Assembly: GCF_000715075.1 (NCBI RefSeq)
Contig: NC_134103.1
Span: 74,711,519 to 74,775,518 of the forward strand
Direction of reading: 5' to 3'
Source of the DNA: Nicotiana tabacum
Taxonomy: Eukaryota > Streptophyta > Magnoliopsida > Solanales > Solanaceae
Length of the DNA stretch: 64,000 nucleotides
A program made the position numbers and the translations under genes. Of this stretch, positions 56,223-64,000 are shown piece after piece; the first letter of the stretch is position 1; the number at the start of each line of letters is the position of its first letter. A model generated the notes under the pieces. The model was not told the DNA's origin and did no database searches. It saw only the letters and a list, made by a program, of their open reading frames with translations.

Positions 56223-59200
56223 TCAGGTGGCGCTCCAGCTAGGTTCTATGCTTTTCCTGCCAGACCAGATGTAGTGGCCTCAGATGCCGTGATCACAGGT
56301 ATTATTTCTGTCTGCGGTAGGGATGTTTCCATACTATTTGACCAAGGATCTACATATTCATATGTTTCATCTCTGTTTGCTCGTTTCCTGGGTGTTCCTT
56401 GTGAGTCCTTGGGTACTCTTGTCTATGTGTTCACTCCGGTGGGCGATTCTGTTATTGTGGATTGAATCTACCGGTCATGCATTGTTACATTCTGTGGTTA
56501 TGAGACTAGAGCCGATCTTCTATTGCTCGATATGACCGACTTTGAGGTCATCCTGGGCATGGACTGGTTATCTCCATATCATGCCATCCTTGATTGTCAT
56601 GCCAAGATTGTTACCTTGGCGATGCCAGAGTTGCCTAGGTTGGAGTGGAAGGGTTCGTCTATTAGTGCATCTAACCGGGTTATCTCTTTTCTGAAGGCTC
56701 GACACATGATCGAGAAGGGTTGTTTGGCTTATCTAGCTTATGTTTGAGATACTACCGCAGAGACTCTGGCGATTGATTCAGTGCCCGTAGTCCGGGAGTT
56801 CTCCGATGTGTTTCATTTTGATCTTCCAGGCATGCCACCAGATCGTGATATTGATTTCTGTATTGACTTGGCTCCAGGTACCCAACCTATATCTATTCCA
56901 CCGTATCGCATGGCTCCGAAAGAGTTGAAGGAACAACTTGAGGAGTTGCTAGCAAAGGGGTTCGTCAGACCGAGTGTATATCCTTGGGGTGCGCGGTGTT
57001 ATTTGTGAAGAAGAAAGATGGGACTATGCGGATGTGCATTGATTACCGCCAGTTAAACAAGGCTACCATCAAGAACAAGTACTTGTTGCCATGTATTAAT
57101 GATTTGTTTGACCAGTTGTAGGGTGACAGGGTGTTCTCTAAGATCGACTTGAGATTATGGTACCATCAATTGAAGATTCGGGATTTGTATGTTCCGAAAA
57201 CGGCTTTTCGGACTAGATATGGACATTATGAGTTTCTAGTGATGCCCTTTGGCTTGACCAATGCCCCAGCGGCGTTTATGGATTTGATGAACCGGGTGTT
57301 CATGCCATATATTGATTCATTTGTCATTGTCTTTATTGATGACATTTTGATCTACTCACGTAGCATGGAGGAGCATGAGCAGCATTTGAGAGTGGTGCTT
57401 CAGACCTTGCAGGAACAGAAGCTATATGATAAGTTCTCCAAGTGTGAGTTCTGGTTAGATTCTGTGGCATTCTTGGAAAATGTTGTATCAGGTGAGGGTA
57501 TTAAGGTAGACCCCAAAAAGATCAAGGCGGTTCAGAGTTGGCCTCGTCCTACCACAACGACTGAGATCGGGAGCTTCCTGGGGTTAGCAGGTTATTATCG
57601 TCGGTTTGTGAAGGGCTTCTCATCTATTGCAGCACCTTTGACTAGATTGACCCAGAAGGGTGCTCCGTTCCGATGGTCCAATGATTGCGAGGCGAGCTTT
57701 CAGAAGCTCAAGACGGCATTGACTTCAACACCGGTGTTAGTGCTGCCTTTCGATTCGAGGATGTACACTGTGTATTGTGATGCTTTGCACGTTGTTTTGG
57801 GTTGTGTATTGATGCAGTAGGGGCTAGTTATTTCATATGCTTCACGTTAGCTGAAGCCTTACGAGAATAATTACCCGGTACATGATTTGGAGTTGGTTGC
57901 AATCGTCCATGCACTTAAGATCTGGAGGCATTATCTTTATGGGGTGTCCTGTGAGGTTTACACCGATCATCGCAGCTTGCAGCATTTATTCAAGCAGAGG
58001 GATCTCAATTTGAGGCAGTGCAAGTGGCTTGAGTTACTAAAAGATTATGATATTATCATCCTTTATCATCCGGGCAAGGCTAATGTAGTTGCGGATGCCT
58101 TGAGCAGAAAGGCATAGAGTATGGGTAGTTTGGCATTCATTTCAGCAGAGGAGAGGCTAGTAGATTTGGACATTCAATCCTTGGCTAACAGACTTGTGAG
58201 GTTGGATATTTCAAAGCCCAGCCGAGTTCTTGCATGCGTCCTCGCTCAGTCTTCACTATTTGAGCAGATGAAGGCTCGCCAGTTTAGTGATCCTCACTTG
58301 TTGGTTCTCAGAGAGACGGTACTACAGGGTGGTGCCAAGGAGGTTACTCTTAGTGAGGATGGTGTTTTGCGAATCCAGGGACGCCTATGTGTTCCTAATG
58401 TTGATGGCTTGAGGGAGAAGATCCTAGAGGAGGCACACAACTCTCGGTATTCTATTCATCCAGGTGCTACAAAGATGTATCATGACCTGAGGCAACATTT
58501 ATTGGTGGCGACGGATAAAGAAGGACATAGTTGAGTATGTTGCGAGGTGTCTAAATTGTCAGCAGGTTAAGTATGAGCATCAGAGGCCAGGTGGCCTACT
58601 CTAGCAGATGACTATACCTGAGTGGAAATGGGTGCGCATTACTATGGACTTCGTAGTTGAGTTGCCGCAGACCTTACGGAAGTTTGACGCGGTTTGGGTC
58701 ATTGTCGATAGGTTGACCAAGTCGGCACACTTCATTCTGGTTGTGACCACATATTCTTCAGAGAAGGTCGCCCAAATTTATATTTAGGAGACTGTTCGGT
58801 TGCATGGTGTGCCTGTATTCATCATATCAGATAGAGGCCCTCAGTTTACTTCACATTTCTAGAGGGCAGTACAGAGTGAATTGGGGACCCGGGTAGAGCT
58901 CAGCACAACCTTTTATCCACAGACCGAAGGGCAGTCGGAGTGGACAGTTCAGCTCTTGGAAGATATGCTCAGAGCATGTGTGATTGACTTCGGAGGGTAG
59001 TGGGATCGATTCTTTCCTTTGGCCGAGTTTGCTTACAACAACAGTTATCAGTCCAGCATTGAGATGGCTCCATTCGAGGCTTTATATGTTCGGCGATACC
59101 GTTCTCCTATCGGATGGTTTGATCCCGGCGAGTCTAAGTTATATGGTACTGATCTGGTGAAGGATGCCTTGGAAAAGGTAAAGTTGATTCAGGAGCGGCT

Positions 59201-59423
59201 TCACACAACACAGTCCAGACATAAGAGTTACGCGGATCAGAAGGCACGTGATTTATCATTTATGGTGGGTGAGGAGGTTCTCTTGAAAGTCTCGTCGATG
59301 AAGGGAATCATGAGGTTCGGGAAGAAGGTCAAGTTGAGCCAAAGGTTTATAATCCCATTTGAGGTGTTGAGACGAGTTGGGAAGGTTGCTTATGAGCTTG
59401 CCTTGCCTCCCAGTCTTAAATAA
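56223..59423 (+). pseudogene. Element D pol (protease, RT, RNase H, integrase), truncated and degenerate
   Basis: Protease at about 56274-56400 reads ILFDQGSTYSYVSSLF, with Gln where the family usually has Pro before Gly-Ser. RT spans about 56781-57600: the palm has [11 protein letters not shown] and the catalytic FIDD at 57332-57343. RNase H follows (57700-58117, ending [10 protein letters not shown]). The integrase zinc-binding part is near 58400-58600 with a frameshift after HDLRQHLL; the core (58640-59060) has VIVDRLTKSAHF, IISDRGPQF and EGQSEWTVQ. The C-terminal part ends LALPPSLK at 59423. In-frame stops occur near 57119, 57818, 58784 and 58859. Confidence 0.87.
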
Positions 59424-62105
59424 GACTCCCCGTATGTGCTTTTACTATTTTATGACTAGCGGGGATGGTTAGTTCGGGATTTGGAAGAGTTCAGGTTGAA
59501 ATCGGAACACTTGGTTCCTTAAGGTTGGCTAAAAGAGGGCTAAGTTTGATTTTGGTCAACATTTTGAGTAAACGACCTTAGAACCGAGATTTGACGGTCC
59601 CAATAGGTTTGAATGATGATTTTATACTTGGGCGTATATTCGGATCGGGTTTTGGATGAACCGGGAGCGTTTCGGCGCTTAATATTGATAGTGGGCACCT
59701 TGAAGGTTTTAAAGTTCTTTAAATTTAGTTTGGAGTGGGTTTTGATGCTATCGAGGTCTGTTTGGGATTTCGAGCCTATGAATAGTCACGTATGGCGATT
59801 TAAGTCTTGCACGCAAATTTTGGAGTCATTCTGAGTAGTTTAAGTATGTCTCGGCGCGTTCGGAGTAATTTGGAAGAACTTGAAGTTCATAAGTTGATTC
59901 CATTAGTTTTGCATTGCGATTCTTAGTTTTGATGTTGTTTTCCGCATTCTGAAGGTGCGAGCGAGTCCGTATTATGATTTTAAACTTGTTTGCATGTTTG
60001 GACGGGGCCTCGGGGGCCCTGGATGCCATTTGGACGATGCGCGGAGGTCGTTTAGCCATGGGTGAACATCTGAATCACCCAGCTTCTGGTGTAATCGCAC
60101 CTGCGGAGGGCCAGCCGCAGGTGCGAGCTCACAGAAGTGAGCCATCATCCATAGAAGCGGCCCAGTATGGGCAGCCAAAAATCAACGATGCGGATAAGGC
60201 GACCGCAGAAGCGGGACTTGCGCAGGTGCGGCTCTTCTGCCGCATGAGCGGCATCGCAGAAGCGAGCCCTCATTCCGGAGATGCGAACTTAGGCCAACCA
60301 AGAGAGGACCGCATCTGCGATGAACCTTCCACAGATGCGGCCCAGGGACCACAGATGCAGCCCAGGGACCGCAGATGCGGAAGTCCTAGAGGCAGAATGG
60401 TCCATTTAATACGGGACTTAGACAATTTTAACTCATTTTCTTTCACCTCTTGGGCGATTTTGGAGCTCTTGGAGAAGGGTTTTCACCTAGAACTTTGAGG
60501 TAAGTTATTTCTATACAATGTGAGTTAAATACATAGATTATGGGTATATTTTAACATGTAAAATTGTGAAAATCATGGGTTTAGATGAGAAACCTAGGTT
60601 TTGATAAAAATGGAATTTAACCACGAAAACGGTTAGGGAATTGAGTAAAAATTATATATTTGAGTTCGTGAGGTTATGGGTAACAATGTTTTTCGAACAT
60701 TTCTGAATCCGGGTATGTGTGCCCGGGGATGAATTTTAGGAATCCTTCAATTGGGGTTGGGTAATCACTCTAATAGTTAGAATATGAACTTTTGAACACG
60801 TATTGATTAATTTATATAATATTTGACTAGTTTTGGATTGTTCGACACCGAGTTGAGGCTTTAGAGCGAAATTGTGACCGGAAAGTAAGCCTTGAGATGA
60901 GGTAAGTCTCTTGTCTAACCTTGTAAGAGGGAATTTTCCCCATAGGTGATTTAAATTAATAATTGCTTCTAATTGTGGAGGCTACGTACTCACGGGGTGA
61001 CGAGAGTCCGTGCGTAGCTACTATTTATGCTTATGTACGGGTAGTTTAAGACCCAAATCATGAATTACTTGTAATATTTGCACCCTACTTGTCAATTTAA
61101 GTGCCTAAATTATATTAGAATTAGTTAGAGGGATTGTAAAAGACCGAATTTCACCTACTTAAATTTATTAGCAGATTACTTGACCGTTAACAGAAATTTT
61201 ATTACATTATGTATTAGACTTGTTGTAACGTTTAAGTCAAATGCTTATAAAGTATCCTCTCTTCTTGTGCTTAGGCAATAGATAGATGCATCTATGGATC
61301 GTGACACACATCCCTCGGCAGTGTACACGTTATTCTAGATCGGGTCATACGACCTCAACATAAATCGTGCTTAATAAAATTCGGAGTCTAATCATACTTG
61401 ATACTATTTTGTGGCTTATGAGGTTACACTTATTAAATGACGAGAATTTATTCGGGATTTATTAAGATGTGAAAGAATTATTTGCTCCTACTTGTTAATG
61501 AGTTACTATAATTATTTACATAACTCATGCTTATTTAGAATTTCTTTATTCATATCGTTAGCCCTTAGTAAGTGTCGAAGTCGACCCCTCGTCACTACTT
61601 TTTCGAGGTTAGACTAGATACTTACTGGGTACATGTTGTTTATGTACTCACGCTACACGTCTGCACTAATCGTGCAGTATCTGAGGCAGGTGCATCTGGT
61701 GGTCCTACCGGTGCGCATCCTAGATATCCCGAAGCCTAATGGTGAGCTGCTTCCTGAGACATTCCGCAACACATCGAATCTTTCCTTTGCATTTATTTCT
61801 GTCTATTTTCATTTCAGACAGTAGCTAGAGTTTTTGTATAATCTCTTAGTGCTCATACACTTGTGACATTAGGTCTTGGCACACACACTAGCAGTCATAT
61901 GGTTTTGGATTATTCTATTGTTATGATTGCACACGGCTGCTTTTGTCTATTGATTTAAATTTGATGTTTCTTAACCTTTTAATTATTGAAATTTAATTAC
62001 TTGAAAACTTATTAAAAGAGACATAACATGGTTTAATTCACTGTTGGCTTGCCTAGCGGTAGCGTTGGGCGCCATCACGACCTATAGGAGAATTGGGCCG
62101 TGACA
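59415..62105 (+). repeat. Element D 3' LTR
   Basis: Aligns with 51879-54586 from TAAATAAGACTC onward and ends GGGCCGTGACA at 62105. Its first few bases are replaced by pol sequence. It contains the CpG-rich block at 60090-60385. Confidence 0.87.
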
Positions 62106-62414
62106 CCATGGCAGACCAGTATTCACGTATATGTTTCATGTTATGTGTATTATAATGCCCTTGTGAGGCTTGTGATATGCTATGATAGCTGGAGGGTGTT
62201 TCGGAGAAATATTGAAGGTAACTAACCTTTCATTTAGACCTTATATTATAATCTCCGTGTCTTTCACTATTCAGTCAGCTTAATATTCAATCAATTCAGC
62301 AGTCATTCAGTTCAGTATTCACATGTTTCCATCAGACCCGTTTAACGCCCATAGTTAGTAATAGTTACAACCAAGACAATCATTCGAGGACGAGTGATCC
62401 CAAGGGGGAAATAA
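62106..62414 (+). other. Element C 3' region and polypurine tract
   Basis: Continuation of the C internal sequence after D. It has repeat-array words at 62106-62340 and the purine tract CAAGGGGGAAATAA at 62401-62414 directly before the 3' LTR. Confidence 0.75.
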
Positions 62415-64000
62415 TGTAACACCCCATAAATTCGGCTTAGGTATGAATGTATTAAATGAGTAGTAATATTATATTTTGGACATGTGAAGTTCTATCGGTA
62501 TGCGTATGGGTGGAAATAGTTATTTTAGAATCAAGACGGGGAGTGAGGTGTATAAGATTTGATAAAATCGACTAAGTTTATAAAAGGTCTGTATTGCAGC
62601 AGAATGTAGTGAAAATATGTGAGGAATTTGGGAAAACTCAAAACACTAAAGTTGTAGCCCTTTGAAATAGCTTTCCAACGATATATTGTGGAGCCCTAGC
62701 GGATCTCTGTGCAAAACGTTATGTACGTTTTACAGAGCAATGCACAATATGTATGCCAGGTGCACGCCCGGATGGTCCCGTGCGCGGCCGTGCACTTGTG
62801 GCAGTGTTATTGCCTTTCTGTGTGTTAGGTGCATGGTTGGGCCTTTAGGTGCGCGGTTGGGCCTTCAGGTGCGCAGGAGCGCTCCCAGGGGGTCATTTTT
62901 AATGCCCTACTTCGTCCCTCACACCCCCAAAACACAAAAACTTACTCTAGAAAGGGAAGCTCTCAAGAACCTACCCTCCCCCAACGTCCCTCCACCATCT
63001 AAGGTAAGTTCTAATGGTGATTCTAAGTTGATTTCAATTCTCCAATACCTATTTAACATGGGTAAACCCTTCAAATCATTATATATTCGATTGGAGCATC
63101 ATGTTTGAGAAAAGAAACCCTAGAACTCGAATTCAAGAGGATTTGAACGTCAAAAATGTAATATCTTCACCCTCTACTTGATTATAGTATTGGATTAATG
63201 ACTATAGACTCTAGTTCATGAGATATGAGTTGATGAGTTTGATAGAAAAGCATGAACGATTATGGATTTGGGTTGTTGGTTATTGATTATTGATTAAGGG
63301 TGTTGTTTATCTTATGGGTGATGAACAATGATATTGATTATAACAATTTGAGGTTTTAGAATTTATCTAGGAGCAAGAGAATAGGTTGTTGGGTGTAGAA
63401 ACACCATTAATGAGGGCTATGGAGCTTTATACCCACCAAGTGTTTGATAAAATACATAAGTGACCAAAACATGAGTATTATTGCTAATTTGGATTCCCTT
63501 TGAATCCTTTTGAATCACATATTGCAGTATGATTTTCAGTTCCAGAATTTAAATCCCTGAATGTTGAACACATGTAATTGGGCTTAAGGCCGTAGTTTAT
63601 GCTTTATGCATGTTTGGTCCCGAGGCCGCAGTTAATGCTTTATACATCTTTGGGCCTGAGGCCGCAGTTATGTATACGTATACTTAGGCCCGATGCCGCA
63701 GTTTGTGCACATATATATTGGGCCTGAGGCCGCAGTTTATTTATTCAGATAAACAGGTTGTTCATCATTCAGAAGAGGGAGTATTCATATCCTTACTTAC
63801 TTTGTTCAGTTATGAGTTATCAATTATCATTTCAGTTATCAGTTATCTTTGCAGTTTTAGCTTCTACACTTATCATTTCAGTTAGTTATCTGTTCTCTAT
63901 TATTAGGTCAGTTTCAGTTTCAGCATTTACAGTTCTTTCTTCCAGTTGCTTTACATACCAGTGCAATTCAAATGTACTGACGTCCCTTTTGCCCGGGGCT
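62415..64000 (+). repeat. Element C 3' LTR, incomplete at the window edge
   Basis: Begins TGTAACACCCCATAAATTC. It follows the 5' LTR until about 63505, where roughly 420 bp present in the 5' LTR (about 46930-47350) are missing, then continues to the window end. Confidence 0.85.

Larger units (their letters stand above)
51879..62105 (+). mobile_element. Element D: Ty3/gypsy (Del/Tekay-like) retrotransposon nested in C
   Basis: Two LTRs (51879-54586 and 59415-62105) flank a gag-pol region with stops and frameshifts. The domain order protease, RT, RNase H, integrase in plus orientation defines Ty3/gypsy. The primer site TGGTATTAGAG follows the first LTR. Pol ends at LALPPSLK directly at the second LTR, so the integrase tail, any chromodomain, the polypurine tract and the first few LTR bases are missing. 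No clean 5-bp target duplication was found. Confidence 0.87.
45879..64000 (+). mobile_element. Element C: Ty3/gypsy (Del/Tekay-like) retrotransposon, 3' LTR cut by the right edge
   Basis: The 5' LTR (45879-48271), methionine-tRNA primer site (48277), degenerate interior, remnants of the RNase H/integrase part of pol (50380-51620), a 3' repeat array, a polypurine tract (62401-62414) and the start of the 3' LTR (62415) are all in plus orientation. Element D sits at 51879-62105 inside it. RT is not recognisable, so a large deletion or heavy decay has removed it. Lineage is inferred from integrase strings and the primer site. Confidence 0.82.

Noticed and set aside
1..64000. A previously undescribed multi-gene system
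   Set aside because: The three host genes belong to known, unrelated families and the remainder is recognisable transposons; no evidence for a new gene system was found.

Overview
This window is nuclear DNA of a dicot plant, most likely a Solanaceae species close to Nicotiana. The evidence is TS-type tobacco SINEs ending in TTG repeats, plant-type split genes with long transposon-filled introns, and layered Ty1/copia and Ty3/gypsy retrotransposons. No bacterial, organellar or CRISPR features were seen. Most of the sequence is transposon; three host genes, all on the minus strand, lie between the transposon blocks.

Left block (1-12644). Two nested Ty3/gypsy elements of Tat/Ogre type lie on the minus strand. 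Element A (1-9358, running off the left edge) has a decayed pol and a very long 5' LTR (about 4978-9358). It sits inside the reverse-transcriptase region of element B (9359-12644), which keeps its 5' LTR, primer-binding region and gag.

Genic block (12645-45110). After about 4.6 kb of intergenic DNA with MITEs and SINE remnants come three genes. The first is a five-exon gene for the LYR-motif complex I subunit NDUFB9/B22 (17517-21644). The second is a five-exon gene for plastid fructose-bisphosphate aldolase (22764-25464), with one GC-AG intron. The third is a CCHC zinc-knuckle RNA-binding protein with an Arg/Ser-rich N-terminus (38552-41035, possibly with a 5' UTR exon near 45 kb). Between the aldolase promoter and the zinc-knuckle gene lies a hAT-like element (25935-37378, 8-bp target duplication). 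It was itself split by a 10.3-kb Sirevirus-like Ty1/copia element (26146-36456) with two LTRs and a perfect 5-bp target duplication. SINEs, Stowaway MITEs and a hAT MITE occupy introns and intergenic DNA.

Right block (45879-64000). Ty3/gypsy element C (Del/Tekay-like, plus strand, cut by the right edge) is interrupted in its 3' region by related element D (51879-62105). Both are dead: stops and frameshifts in D, loss of RT in C.

The genes do not form a functional cluster: one acts in mitochondrial respiration, one in the Calvin cycle, one on RNA. The more unusual observations are a GGAACC-Y-GGTTCC near-palindrome recurring in several reading frames across the Sirevirus, its large third ORF with a coiled-coil tail, a G-patch next to the element A protease, an exon-2 splice donor duplicated in NDUFB9, a four-fold 8-residue repeat at the end of the zinc-knuckle protein, and several insertions with readable target-site duplications.
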